A stretch of DNA of 64,000 nucleotides from Flavobacteriaceae bacterium (GTDB lineage Bacteria; Bacteroidota; Bacteroidia; Flavobacteriales; Flavobacteriaceae): positions 62,001 to 126,000 of the forward strand of contig JAGYJA010000006.1 in NCBI GenBank assembly GCA_018402385.1, read 5' to 3'. The notes beneath the pieces were generated by a model, which was not told where the DNA came from, made no database searches, and saw nothing but the letters and a program-made list of their open reading frames with translations. This document shows positions 1-9,342 of the stretch, piece after piece. Numbering within the stretch: position 1 is the first letter of the stretch; each line of letters opens with the position of its first letter. The position numbers were made by a program, and so were the translations under genes.

Positions 1-1
1 T

Positions 2-364
2 CCATTTTTGAAGTATGGAGGTTTTGAGTTCTTCGGTATGTATGAAAGAGCAGAAGGTAAAGCAAGAACAGAAGCTGAAACCAGAGTATTCACTCAATTG
101 GGAGCAGAAGCACTTTACAGATTTGGAAGCACTGAGAACTTCTATATAGGCGGACGTTTCAACCAAGTGAGCGGTGAAGAAATTGGAACCGGAAATGATT
201 TAGAAATCTCAAGAATCCAGTTTGGAGCCGGGTGGTTTATGACTAAAAACGTATTAGCCAAAATAGAATATGTAAACCAAACCTATGATGGGTTTAGTGC
301 CGGAGATCGTTTTGATGAAGGCAAGTTCAATGGACTTATGGTTGAAGCAGCTATAAGCTTCTAA
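2..364 (+). CDS. C-terminal end of an outer-membrane beta-barrel (porin-like) protein, partial
   Basis: The reading frame is open from the left edge of the window, so the 5' end of the gene is missing; the TTG at position 8 is only an internal codon. About 120 residues are visible. They alternate polar and hydrophobic/aromatic residues as transmembrane beta-strands do, with short Gly/Asp/Asn turns, and the protein ends in -AAISF. A terminal Phe is the usual outer-membrane targeting signature recognised by the BAM complex. A porin or similar barrel is inferred; the exact family cannot be told from this fragment. A terminator hairpin follows at once. Confidence 0.6.
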   Translation, partial: PFLKYGGFEFFGMYERAEGKARTEAETRVFTQLGAEALYRFGSTENFYIGGRFNQVSGEEIGTGNDLEISRIQFGAGWFMTKNVLAKIEYVNQTYDGFSAGDRFDEGKFNGLMVEAAISF

Positions 365-382
365 GTTTGTTTTAGTTCAATG

Positions 383-417
383 AAAGGGGGGAGGCTTTTT
401 AAATCTCCTCCCTTTTT
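383..417 (+). terminator. Rho-independent terminator after the porin-like gene
   Basis: The inverted repeat gggagg (389-394) / cctccc (407-412) encloses a 12-base loop, and the flanking A-tract and T-tract extend the stem. The 3' arm runs into TTTTT. It lies about 20 bases after the stop codon. Confidence 0.75.
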
Positions 418-452
418 ATAATTTTAAGTCACATTTTCTTAAAAGAAACTTG

Positions 453-1025
453 ATGAAAACCTTAGTTAATTTCATTTTGGCAGCGCTATGCTTCTCTTTT
501 ATAATTAACGAAGAAATCGTTCAGAGAGAGGTTTTGATTACTAAAGAAAGCTTCCTCTACATAAAAGGTACTTCAAATATCAATACCTTCACCTGTGTCT
601 ATGATGCTGCTACGCTTTCGCGAAAAGTAATTGTTAGTTTTACGCAAAATAACAATGCAACGCACTATAAAAATGTGAAACTGCAGCTAAGAAACTCCGG
701 GTTTAATTGTGGTAACCGTGGCATCAACAACGATTTTCACGATCTTTTAAAAACCGATGCATACCCAAATATTCACTTTGAATTGTTACAAACAGTTGAT
801 AAAGGAAATACAATTGAAGCTTTAGTTGCCATAGAAATTGCGGGAATAGAAAGACGATATACAGTTCCCGTAGAAACAAATGGCGAACTCGCTCCAATTG
901 AAGGCCTGCTTTGTATTAATATTACCGACTTTGGTTTAACCCCACCCAAAAAAATGATGGGAATGATCGTGGTGCGTGAGGATATTGAAATTGTCTTTGG
1001 GTTTGATTTAAAAGTGACTGATTAA
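453..1025 (+). CDS. YceI-like family secreted protein
   Basis: This 190-residue protein has an N-terminal hydrophobic signal segment. The body is a beta-rich lipocalin-like fold of the YceI type: an early G-T-S-N-I-N-T-F segment, a central F-H-D-L-L-K-T-D-A-Y-P-N-I-H-F segment that matches the characteristic YceI motif (deposition of a small displaced ligand, followed by P-x-I-x-F), and a late D-F-G-L-T-P-P-K-K segment. YceI proteins bind amphipathic or isoprenoid ligands in the periplasm. ATG 453 is chosen over the TTG one codon upstream. The protein is expected to be periplasmic; its ligand is unknown. Confidence 0.7.
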   Translation: MKTLVNFILAALCFSFIINEEIVQREVLITKESFLYIKGTSNINTFTCVYDAATLSRKVIVSFTQNNNATHYKNVKLQLRNSGFNCGNRGINNDFHDLLKTDAYPNIHFELLQTVDKGNTIEALVAIEIAGIERRYTVPVETNGELAPIEGLLCINITDFGLTPPKKMMGMIVVREDIEIVFGFDLKVTD

Positions 1026-1177
1026 TTTTTGAACTTCCCTGATTAGAGTTGACTGTCTCATCTCTCTTTTTTGCTTTTCTTCCTTCTAACAAATCACAAC
1101 GTAAAAATGATATCCATCATAGTTCCTCTTTGGATAAATTCAGAATTTTGCAGGCATATTGATTTATAACATTTAAG

Positions 1178-3574
1178 TTGAATACAACCATAAAAGACAA
1201 AACCACTTGTTACCACTGCGGTGATAGTTGCAACATAGAAACAATTGTTGCCGACGAGAAAGACTTCTGCTGCAACGGTTGTAAAACGGTATATGAAATC
1301 TTTTCGGCAAACGACCTTACGTGTTACTATGATATGCAAACGGCACCGGGTGCTATTCCAAAAGAGCTGGAAGGAAAATATGATTTTCTGGATAATCAAG
1401 TCATAGCAAATAAATTACTTGAGTTTGATGATGGTAAAAATCAAATCGTTACCCTTTATATCCCACACATTCATTGCAGTTCGTGTATCTGGATTCTAGA
1501 AAATCTCAACAAATTAAACCCAGGTATAACAAACTCTCAGGTGGATTTTCCACAAAAAACTGTGCGTTTACAGTTTCAAAATTCCACCATCAGTTTTAAA
1601 GAAGTCGTTCATTTGTTGAGCAGTATTGGTTATGAGCCATACATCAGTCTGGAAAATTATGAAGGAAAGCAAAAACCGGTTGACCGAAGCCTTATGTACA
1701 AACTCGCCATCGCGGGCTTTGCTTTTGGGAACATTATGTTTCTTTCCTTTCCAGAGTACTTTGACTTTGGGGACTACTGGCTCGAGCAATATAAACCATT
1801 TTTCAGATGGTTGATGTTTGGGTTCTCCTTGCCGGTTTTTTTCTATTCGGCATCGGGTTATTTTATTTCTGCTTACAAAGGCTTGCGTGCAGGTTTTTTA
1901 AATATTGATGTGCCACTCGCCCTAGGAATTTTAGTGCTTTTTGTTCGAAGTGTTATCGAAATCACTTTTGACCTGGGTACCGGCTTTTTTGATAGCCTTA
2001 CAGGACTGGTGTTTTTTCTGTTACTGGGAAAATTCTTTCAGCAGAAAACCTATAATTTTCTTTCGTTTGAACGTGATTACAAATCTTATTTTCCCATTTC
2101 GGTGACCCGAATTAGTGATGGTAGAGAAGAAGCGATATCTGTTTATGACATTAAAGAAGGCGACCGTTTACTCATCAGAAATGAAGAACTCATCCCTGTG
2201 GATGGAATCTTTATTAAAGGAAATGCACGCATCGATTACAGTTTTGTAACCGGCGAATCGGTGCCCATCAAAAAAGAATCAGGTGACAAGCTTTTTGCCG
2301 GCGGAAAACAAATTTCCGGAGCCATAGAGATGGAAAGTTTGAAAAGTGTATCACAAAGTTACCTCACCCAGTTGTGGAGCAATGATGTGTTCAATAAAGA
2401 CAAAGAACACGACTTTGTGGGGCTTACAAATACCATTAGTAAATACTTTACTATTGTCATCCTGCTCATCGCTTTTGGTGCCTTGGGCTACTGGTTGTTT
2501 TTTGATGTATCAATTGCCATACAGGCGTTTACAGCGGTATTGATTATTGCGTGCCCTTGTGCACTGGCGATGTCGGCACCTTTTACTTTAGGAAATATGT
2601 TGCGCATTTTCGGGAAACTGAAATTCTATCTTAAAAATGCCAATGTCATCGAAAAGCTCGCCAAAATTGATACCCTGATTTTTGACAAAACCGGAACGAT
2701 TACTTCCAATGATAAAAATGCGATTGTCTATTCCGGTTCCGCTTTAAGCGAAATGGAAACTAACTTGCTCAAATCAACCCTGCGCACATCCAATCACCCG
2801 CTGAGCAGATCACTTTATGAATTGCTGAAAGAAAACGATATCCTCACCCTCGATGAATATGAAGAACTACCCGGAAAAGGACTCAGTGCCGGTGCCAACG
2901 GGAACCGCATTAAAGTTGGAAGTGCTGATTTTGTAGATGAGACTTTTTCACAAGGGGCAAAATCCCATTTTGAAACAGTTGTCCATGTTAGTACAAACAA
3001 TGAATACAAAGGGAAATATGTATTTACAAATCGCTATCGCGAAGCGGTGGATGCTGTTTTTCAATCACTAGGTAAAGAATATCACTTAGGTATCCTTTCT
3101 GGAGATAATGAAGGAGAGCGTGATTATTTGGAACAACTACTACCTGCCGCGACACAAATGGACTTTAACCAAAAGCCCAAAGACAAACTGGAGCACATCG
3201 CACGTTTGCAGGAGTATGGGCATCAAGTGGCGATGATTGGCGATGGTCTCAACGATGCTGGTGCTTTGCAACAAAGCAATGTGGGGATTGCCGTTTCAGA
3301 AAATGTCAACGTGTTTTCACCCGCTTGTGACGGCATACTCGATGCTTCAAAATTTAAAGAACTTCCCAGTTATTTTAAAGCCGCTAAAAAATCAATTAAC
3401 ATCATCAAGACAAGTATAGCCATTTCCTTTTTATACAATGTCGTGGGACTTTATTTTGCTGTTACAGGTCAGTTGGCACCTGTTGTGGCTGCTATTATAA
3501 TGCCTTTGAGTTCAATAAGTGTGGTAGCTTTTACAACGGTTATGACCAACTGGATTGGGAAGGATTTAAAGTAG
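1178..3574 (+). CDS. ccoI: CcoI/FixI-type copper-translocating P-type ATPase
   Basis: This 798-residue P1B-type ATPase starts with a Cys-rich segment (CYHCGDSC, then CCNGC) typical of the CcoI subfamily. A heavy-metal-associated domain with HCSSC follows around residue 95, then membrane helices. Visible signatures are TGES (actuator), CPCALA (metal-binding helix), DKTGT (phosphorylated Asp) and GDGLND (hinge). CcoI proteins export copper used in assembling cbb3 cytochrome oxidase. The start must be TTG 1178, because an in-frame stop lies just upstream (1160-1162) and no ATG fits. Oddly, no ccoS, ccoN, ccoO, ccoP or ccoG follows: the next gene is on the other strand. A general CopA-like exporter role is possible. 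Confidence 0.85.
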   Translation: MNTTIKDKTTCYHCGDSCNIETIVADEKDFCCNGCKTVYEIFSANDLTCYYDMQTAPGAIPKELEGKYDFLDNQVIANKLLEFDDGKNQIVTLYIPHIHCSSCIWILENLNKLNPGITNSQVDFPQKTVRLQFQNSTISFKEVVHLLSSIGYEPYISLENYEGKQKPVDRSLMYKLAIAGFAFGNIMFLSFPEYFDFGDYWLEQYKPFFRWLMFGFSLPVFFYSASGYFISAYKGLRAGFLNIDVPLALGILVLFVRSVIEITFDLGTGFFDSLTGLVFFLLLGKFFQQKTYNFLSFERDYKSYFPISVTRISDGREEAISVYDIKEGDRLLIRNEELIPVDGIFIKGNARIDYSFVTGESVPIKKESGDKLFAGGKQISGAIEMESLKSVSQSYLTQLWSNDVFNKDKEHDFVGLTNTISKYFTIVILLIAFGALGYWLFFDVSIAIQAFTAVLIIACPCALAMSAPFTLGNMLRIFGKLKFYLKNANVIEKLAKIDTLIFDKTGTITSNDKNAIVYSGSALSEMETNLLKSTLRTSNHPLSRSLYELLKENDILTLDEYEELPGKGLSAGANGNRIKVGSADFVDETFSQGAKSHFETVVHVSTNNEYKGKYVFTNRYREAVDAVFQSLGKEYHLGILSGDNEGERDYLEQLLPAATQMDFNQKPKDKLEHIARLQEYGHQVAMIGDGLNDAGALQQSNVGIAVSENVNVFSPACDGILDASKFKELPSYFKAAKKSINIIKTSIAISFLYNVVGLYFAVTGQLAPVVAAIIMPLSSISVVAFTTVMTNWIGKDLK

Positions 3575-3641
3575 TGTTTTTAGTTAAAATATTTAATGGT
3601 TTCGAAGCATTAAATTCATTTTTAGGATATAAGTCTTGAAT

Positions 3642-4939
3642 TTACTTCTTAATAATTTTTCTCACAATACTTTTCCCGTCAGCAAAATAAACTTTCAAAT
3701 AATAGAATCCCGAGTCAAAGGACGCTATACTAAATTGAACTTCTAGTCCTGATGCTGGTAAAGTATCCATAAGTTGGGTCTGACTGTTGAAAATCTCAAT
3801 TTTTATTAGCTCCTTTTTTCCTTTTATGGTAAAAGTATCCTGAACAGGATTAGGGCTTAAGAGCAGTGAATTCTGAGTAAAATCTGAGTTGCTCAGTTCA
3901 CATTCAAGGTCATTGATAAAATTCCAAATTTGGTCATTCAATAAAAAGGGAACTGGTAAATTACTGGGATCTTCACCCATTCGTATCCAAACCATACTTT
4001 CTGAGGGGATGACATTGAGAAACTGTCCATCTTTTCCCATAGCGGCATAGGTGTCTTCTGGAGCGTTATTAAAAAGCTGGCCGTTAAAAACTGTTTGTAA
4101 GCCGGGTAACATAAATGTTTCAGTTCCATTGAGCCACCACAGATACCCGTAGGCTTCGTTGAGTGATTGGCTTGAAGTGACCATTTGGTTGAAGTAATTG
4201 GTGTCGGTCATTATTTGATTTTCGTCCCAGTTACCGTTATTGAGCATCAATAAACCAAAACGAGCCATACTTCTGGCGTTACTGAAAAACACATTGTTAT
4301 TTTCAACTGGTAAAAAAGTACCGGTCATCCCGGTGGGGGTTTTCAGTTTTTGTGTTGTATAGTTGTTTAAGGAGGTTGCAGTTGCTTCTTCAATCACTTG
4401 ATCGAGCAAGGTATAAGGTGCATTGTGATAGGCCCATCGGGTACCAGGGCTTGCAAGACATTCCAAACAATTGCTTGTGGTACAAGTGGGGTCTGGCACG
4501 CCATCGTCGAGTCCGCTGGTCATAGCCAGTTGATTTTCAATGGTAATAGCAAGTTCTTCACCCGGCAAACAACTCGTCCAGCCAGTTCCCAGATAAGTAG
4601 CAGTGGGATCATCAATGGATAAAAATCCTTCTTGCTGAGCAATGCCGGTCATAAAACCGGTGATTGTTTTTCCGGCAGAAGCCCAGTACCATGGAGCAGC
4701 CATAGTATGGTCGTCAAAATAGCTTTCGATGACAATTTTACCATCTTTTAATAAAATAAATGCTTTAGTGTTATTGTCTTCAAGGAAATTGTTGAGTAAA
4801 TCAATTTTTTCGGGACACCAATTTAGTGCTTCGGGAGGGAGGGTTTCCCAGGTGTCTCCGGAAGTGGGTGGAAAATAGAGGTCTTGTGAATGAATTTGTA
4901 AACTTAAAAAGTGAACAACAATAGAAATAGGGGTTTCAT
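3642..4939 (-). pseudogene. Serine hydrolase (beta-lactamase/PBP class C type) with T9SS sorting domain; frameshift in the signal peptide
   Basis: The open part (4703 down to 3642, 353 residues) contains S-x-x-K (SAGK), a Y-x-N-like YHN motif, and a C-terminal T9SS type A sorting domain (S-P-N-P-V... ending in -VRKIIKK). Its frame is open upstream to a stop at 4962 but holds no usable start codon. A signal peptide, MKPLFLLLFTF, begins with ATG at 4939 in another frame. It joins the main frame (LSLQIHSQDLYFPP...) if one T is added to the T5 run at 4906-4910. The intact product would be about 432 residues, secreted through Sec and then T9SS. A sequencing indel or a real slippage tract are both possible. 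Confidence 0.75.
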
Positions 4940-5042
4940 AGCAGTTGATTTGAATCTTTGACTAAATTAACTTAAAAAAGTTTAAAAAGTTTAGAAAACA
5001 CCATAAATAGAGATAACCCAAAGATACCTGCCTAGGCAAAAA

Positions 5043-6074
5043 TCAATTTTCTTTATAGACTTGTTTTAAAATAGCCGTAGCAACGTGAGGTCTGTAATGT
5101 GAGTTTTCGTAATAATTTTTATAATCGTTTGTAAACTCATTCATTCCGGAGTAATCATACACATTTTGTTTGTCAAATAACTTCTCTAAAAATTTCAAAT
5201 CTTCTTTACTTATCTTCTTTTGGTCATACAAGGGGCTGATAATTATTTTATAATCGGTTTTGTGTTTTGAAAGCAAGGTGTAAATTGAATTTAGAATCTC
5301 CTCTTGTGGGGCTTGGATAGTACTTTGATGATATTGCTGAATAGTTTCGCGCTCATAGAAAACAGCCATTCGCTCTTCAGTGTAATATTCATTATTTTCG
5401 ATTAAATCTTCAAAAACATCATTTCTTATTTCATTTGTTATCGCGTCATAGTTGAAGCTAAAATCCTGTATCAGTTTGTTTTTTGTCATATAGGGTTTTA
5501 CAGTTCCCGAAAGTTTAAAATCAGTAAAAGCAATTAAAAATTTTGGCGAAATAAATGTTTTAAAAAAAGTCCAATGAAAAGCAACAGTATTTTTATTATT
5601 TACCAAAGCCGGGGGTGTAATAAACAAATGACCGCTTTTGGGCTCGTCCTGAAGTAAAGTTGCGGGATCTAAAACAAGCAATGCATTTTTAATTTCTAAA
5701 CCCTCTTTGTCAATAAGCTCTAGTTTCTTCAATACGGTCCAAATAGCCTCACTTGAGCCATCAAAGTGAAAAGGGTTTGCGTTTTTAGGCAAGTGTTTTT
5801 CCCATTCAGAAATTTCGTAAAAAATAGAACGCGAATTTCCAAAAATAAAAGAGTCATAGTCAAGTTTCAGTTGCTTGTGATTATTTAGAAAAGTGCTTGT
5901 GCTCACAAAGCTTTTGTTCATAGCGACTTGGCCTTTTGATTCATTTTCAAAATAAGAACCATAGGTGTAAATCACTTTAAAAGGGTCTGTGGTAAGATAA
6001 AAAACAAGCAATAGCAGCAGGGTGATGAACCCTATTAATCCAAAATAAAAAACTTGTTTTAAAAACCTGTTCAT
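5043..6074 (-). CDS. MBOAT-partner protein, SGNH-hydrolase-like (AlgJ/DltD-type)
   Basis: This 343-residue protein has one N-terminal membrane anchor (residues about 8-28) and a large extracytoplasmic domain. The segment F-I-F-G-N-S-R-S near residue 78 is the block I GNSRS/GDS motif of SGNH-type partners that sit beside MBOAT acyltransferases. The C-terminal SHYRP resembles the DxxH block carrying the catalytic His. It starts 3 bases after the stop of the MBOAT gene, so the two are cotranscribed. A role in moving acyl groups onto an exported polymer is inferred; the polymer is unknown and no polysaccharide cluster surrounds the pair. Confidence 0.65.
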   Translation of the reverse strand: MNRFLKQVFYFGLIGFITLLLLLVFYLTTDPFKVIYTYGSYFENESKGQVAMNKSFVSTSTFLNNHKQLKLDYDSFIFGNSRSIFYEISEWEKHLPKNANPFHFDGSSEAIWTVLKKLELIDKEGLEIKNALLVLDPATLLQDEPKSGHLFITPPALVNNKNTVAFHWTFFKTFISPKFLIAFTDFKLSGTVKPYMTKNKLIQDFSFNYDAITNEIRNDVFEDLIENNEYYTEERMAVFYERETIQQYHQSTIQAPQEEILNSIYTLLSKHKTDYKIIISPLYDQKKISKEDLKFLEKLFDKQNVYDYSGMNEFTNDYKNYYENSHYRPHVATAILKQVYKEN

Positions 6075-6077
6075 ACC

Positions 6078-7526
6078 TTAAAATTGAAAATAAATAAATT
6101 GTTGCTCTTCACCACCAAACCAGAGGATCAAGAGAATAATAAAATAATAAAAAGCATACCGATAAACTCTTTTCCATGTCAATCCAAATGTTTCAAAAGC
6201 GTGTTCTCGTTCTCTTCCCATCCATTCAATCCAAAGAAAAAATAAAATTAAGATGACGGTAACAAGAGCATTTTTCATGGAAGCAAACCTGGGAAAATCA
6301 AATAGGGTAGGAGAAGCCATTTCAGAAAGAATACTCAGGGCGTGGCTTATGTTTTCTGCTCTGAAAAAAATCCAGGCAAACACGGTAAGCCCAAAAGTGA
6401 TTCCCATAAATGTCACTTCTTTTAAGGAAGGCCATTTTTTCCCTGCTGCGATAGGGTCAAGATGCGTTCTGTTCTTTTTGGCGATTAAAAGCGGTAAAAA
6501 ATAAAGGGCATTTAAGGCACCCCAAACAATAAACGTCCAGTTGGCACCATGCCAAAAACCACTCACAATAAAAATGATAAAAATATTTCTAATAACCTTC
6601 CCTAAAGAACCCCGGCTTCCGCCCAGCGGAATGTATAAATAATCCCGAAACCAGGTGGATAAAGAAATGTGCCAACGTCTCCAAAACTCTGCGATATCTC
6701 GGGAAAAGTAAGGGAAATTAAAGTTTTGTTTTAAATGAAAACCAAACAACCTGGAGGTGCCAATAGCAATATCTGAATATCCGGAAAAATCACCATAAAT
6801 TTGGAATGTAAAAAACAATGCACCAATGAGCAAAGTACTTCCGGAATAGTCATCAGAATTATTGAAAATCATATTTGCATAAATGGCACAATTATCTGCA
6901 ATGACCACTTTTTTAAACAAGCCCAGCAGGATTTGTCTCAAGCCATCTGTAGCTTTTGAATAATTAAAAACCCTAGGTGTGTAAAACTGAGGCAATAAAT
7001 TGCTGGCACGCTCAATGGGACCTGCCACAAGCTGAGGAAAAAAACTAACAAAGGCCGCAAAGGCTATAAAATCTTTTGTGGGAGCAAACTTCTTTTTGTA
7101 AACATCAATGGTATAACTCAGGGTTTGAAAGGTATAAAAGCTAATCCCCACCGGAAGTATTATTTGCAGGGACTGCGCTTGAAATTCGGTGCCAAAAAAC
7201 GAAAAAGCAGTTATAAAATTTTCAAGAAAGAAATTGTAATATTTAAAAAACCCCAGAAACCCCAGATTCACAAAAATACTCGTCCAAAGCCATAGTTTTC
7301 TTATGGATTGCTTCTTTTCGCGGGCGAGCAATTGACCGACAGTAAAATCAACAAGAGTACTAAAAAGAATGAGTGATAAAAACCTCCAGTCCCACCACCC
7401 ATAAAAAACATAGCTTGCTGCAACGATGAGGAGGTTTTGTTGTTTTAGTGATTTTTTAAAGACAAACCAATAAAGTAAAAAAACGATGGGGAGGAAAATA
7501 GCAAAATCGATGGAGTTAAAAAGCAT
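6078..7526 (-). CDS. MBOAT family O-acyltransferase (AlgI/DltB type)
   Basis: This 482-residue integral membrane protein has about 10-12 hydrophobic segments. It shows the MBOAT hallmarks: a central F-W-R-R-W-H-I-S-L-S-T-W-F-R-D-Y-L-Y-I-P segment and the invariant His in SGFWHGANW, the usual active-site His. Such enzymes pass an acyl group across the membrane for O-acylation of exported polysaccharides or cell-wall polymers. It is the first gene of a two-gene operon with the SGNH-like partner just downstream. The acceptor cannot be told from the sequence. Confidence 0.85.
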   Translation of the reverse strand: MLFNSIDFAIFLPIVFLLYWFVFKKSLKQQNLLIVAASYVFYGWWDWRFLSLILFSTLVDFTVGQLLAREKKQSIRKLWLWTSIFVNLGFLGFFKYYNFFLENFITAFSFFGTEFQAQSLQIILPVGISFYTFQTLSYTIDVYKKKFAPTKDFIAFAAFVSFFPQLVAGPIERASNLLPQFYTPRVFNYSKATDGLRQILLGLFKKVVIADNCAIYANMIFNNSDDYSGSTLLIGALFFTFQIYGDFSGYSDIAIGTSRLFGFHLKQNFNFPYFSRDIAEFWRRWHISLSTWFRDYLYIPLGGSRGSLGKVIRNIFIIFIVSGFWHGANWTFIVWGALNALYFLPLLIAKKNRTHLDPIAAGKKWPSLKEVTFMGITFGLTVFAWIFFRAENISHALSILSEMASPTLFDFPRFASMKNALVTVILILFFLWIEWMGREREHAFETFGLTWKRVYRYAFYYFIILLILWFGGEEQQFIYFQF

Positions 7527-7654
7527 GTTGTTTTGCTGATTGGTTTTTTTATTTCAAATATAGCAGTAATTGTTTAAAATCATTCCAATGGAAGCAATTG
7601 AATAAAATGGTAGTTATTGATATAAAACTTTTGAGTGGATTAGGGGATAACTCT

Positions 7655-7686
7655 AAATAAAAAATAGCCCGTTTCGACAAATCGGG
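7655..7686 (-). terminator. Possible minus-strand terminator without a gene to serve
   Basis: The inverted repeat cccg-ttt (7668-7674) / aaa-t-cggg (7679-7686) has a 4-base loop and one bulge. Read on the minus strand it is followed by a T-rich run. The only gene transcribed towards it on that strand would have to lie to its right, where the plus-strand cassette now sits. The hairpin is weak and the call tentative. Confidence 0.3.
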
Positions 7687-7790
7687 AAAATAGTTTTTAC
7701 AGTGTTTTGGTCCTTTTTCAGACTATGTATTTATGATTCCAATGCCAAAAAAGATTATATTTGAAATGAAATGGGATACAAAACACTCCC

Positions 7791-7856
7791 GATAACACCA
7801 GATATAGGATAATATCGCCTTCGGCGAGACTACCCATATCCCGTTGTTGGCAATAA
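7791..7856. repeat. Long imperfect palindrome with central hairpin, at the left edge of the endonuclease cassette
   Basis: The outer arms (AACACCAGATATAGG from 7794, and CCCATATCCCGTTGTT near 7833-7848) are about 80% complementary. They enclose a perfect small hairpin, tcgcc-ttc-ggcga (7815-7827). The right edge ccgttgttggcaata (7841-7855) reappears inverted, with one mismatch, at the end of the gene (tattgccaacaatgg, about 9026-9040). The layout resembles an attC-like or REP-like recombination site. No integrase is seen, so this reading is inference. The stretch 7527-7790 holds no other clear gene. Confidence 0.5.
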
Positions 7857-7858
7857 TT

Positions 7859-9061
7859 ATGACGAAGTTTCTAGAACTAACATATTACAATAATAGAGGT
7901 TTTACTTTTCCTAATTATCTTAAACCAACAATTGAAAAAACTTTAGTTGGTATCCAAACCCATTATATAGATTTGTCCAATAGTCAATATGGAGAACAAG
8001 TTTTTAATATATTTCATAAAAAAACTGATTTAGAACTAATTGAAAACTTAGTAGACTTACACGGCGTGTTTTTTGAAAAATTTTTATCAAGTAAGTTTAG
8101 ACATAGAATTCATCCTTATTTTAACAATGAAGAAAACTCTCTAAAACTTCTAGACAGTTGCAAAAATTATTATAGTATTTCAGAAAATAAAAATAGATTG
8201 ATAGATAGAATAAAGCACGACTTTATGAAAACATCCTTGATTCGATTAAAAAATGATACTATCTATAAAAAATTACAAAACTTTGTTCAAGAAAAATCTA
8301 ATACAAGAAAATGCGCGATATGCAATAAAGAATATATACCCATTAAACTGCCAGATTGGGTTTATTATGGCTCAAATGGGAATGATAATATATGTTATGA
8401 ATGTCCTACTGTAAAATCACAAACTAAAAAAGAATTAAAGAGATTAATAAATGAACTTATAAATGTCTTAAACTTTATACCAAATGCAGATTTTAATCCA
8501 ATTAATCACAATTTTAGCTCTAGAGTTAATAAAAGTAAATGGATAAAGGTTTGCAAAATAATATTTGAAATGGGACTTAAAGGCAATGATACTTTAAGTT
8601 CTGAATCCATATTTAAAAAGAAATTTGGAAGTTGGTTTAAAGCCTTAGTTGATTCGAATGTTTTACCAAATGGATTAATGGAATCAGGAAGAGGTTTTCG
8701 GTGTGTAGCAAAAAGCGGAAATGAATGTAATTCTCTTGATGAAATGTTTGTTGACAACTGGTTATTTGAAAATCAAATTATTTCAATAAAAGAACCTTTA
8801 TACCCAAAGCATCCAATTTATAATAAATCAGGAAGAAGAAGGGCTGATTGGAAAGTTGGAGATTATTTTATAGAATATTTTGGATTAAAAGGTGAAGAAG
8901 CATATGATAAAAAAACAAAAGAAAAGTTACTTTTAGCTAACACTCTTAATTTAAAACTAATTTCTATTTTCCCATCTGACCTGAATAAAATATCTGAAAA
9001 ATTAGATATACTTAAAGAAATAACTATTGCCAACAATGGTAACCGTTGCACAAGCCTTTAA
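7859..9061 (+). CDS. Zinc-ribbon protein with C-terminal PD-(D/E)XK/VSR-like endonuclease domain
   Basis: The 400-residue product starts at ATG 7859; an upstream in-frame TTG lies inside the palindrome. Around residues 150-185 there is a four-Cys cluster (CAIC ... CYEC), a likely zinc ribbon. The last 110 residues have the pattern RRADW-x6-IEYFG-x5-Y-x3-K, which matches the D...ExF/K core of VSR-like or DUF559-like nucleases, preceded by an E-x-F-V-D-N-W-L helix. The gene is much richer in A and T than its neighbours and is bounded by inverted copies of a 15-base sequence. A nuclease in a mobile cassette, perhaps for defence or homing, is inferred. No methyltransferase is nearby. Confidence 0.6.
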   Translation: MTKFLELTYYNNRGFTFPNYLKPTIEKTLVGIQTHYIDLSNSQYGEQVFNIFHKKTDLELIENLVDLHGVFFEKFLSSKFRHRIHPYFNNEENSLKLLDSCKNYYSISENKNRLIDRIKHDFMKTSLIRLKNDTIYKKLQNFVQEKSNTRKCAICNKEYIPIKLPDWVYYGSNGNDNICYECPTVKSQTKKELKRLINELINVLNFIPNADFNPINHNFSSRVNKSKWIKVCKIIFEMGLKGNDTLSSESIFKKKFGSWFKALVDSNVLPNGLMESGRGFRCVAKSGNECNSLDEMFVDNWLFENQIISIKEPLYPKHPIYNKSGRRRADWKVGDYFIEYFGLKGEEAYDKKTKEKLLLANTLNLKLISIFPSDLNKISEKLDILKEITIANNGNRCTSL

Positions 9062-9342
9062 TTTTTGAAGCGACTTTTTCTATTCCTTTAAATCAGGCCC
9101 TCATTAAGGATAGCCTTTTTAGTTTACTTTCAATTTATTCATCCCTTTAAAAATGTTTTCCCAGACTTAAAATAGCTCAAAATAGCTGTTTTGATGAGAA
9201 AAAATAAGCTGTTAATAGCAAGTATTGCTGTGGCTTTTCTATTCTATACATTTTTTTAAGTCCTCTGAACAATTGATAATTGGTTGCTAATCAATACATT
9301 TAGATTGCTGATTTACGTAATTCAGTCAAAAATAATTATACT
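9062..9342. other. Non-coding stretch after the cassette gene
   Basis: No convincing gene is seen. The stretch begins just after the inverted-repeat end of the cassette and contains a 21-codon remnant ORF (9194-9259). It is AT-rich, with a few short repeats such as aaaatagct, and leads into the promoter of the DUF2975 gene. Confidence 0.4.
9194..9259 (+). pseudogene. Short hydrophobic ORF, probably the 5' remnant of a membrane protein gene
   Basis: ATG 9194 opens a 21-codon ORF encoding MRKNKLLIASIAVAFLFYTFF, a basic start followed by one membrane helix, and it stops inside a T7 run. Removing one T would read on for only ten more codons. This looks like the start of a truncated membrane protein gene. 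A real micro-protein cannot be excluded. Confidence 0.25.

Noticed and set aside
1041-1079. Terminator-like tail after the YceI gene (TCTCATCTCT then T-run), similar to the one at 15398-15420
   Set aside because: The T-run is present, but the 5' arm of the hairpin is nearly absent here, so no stable stem is supported. The similarity to the tail at 15398-15420 may be chance.
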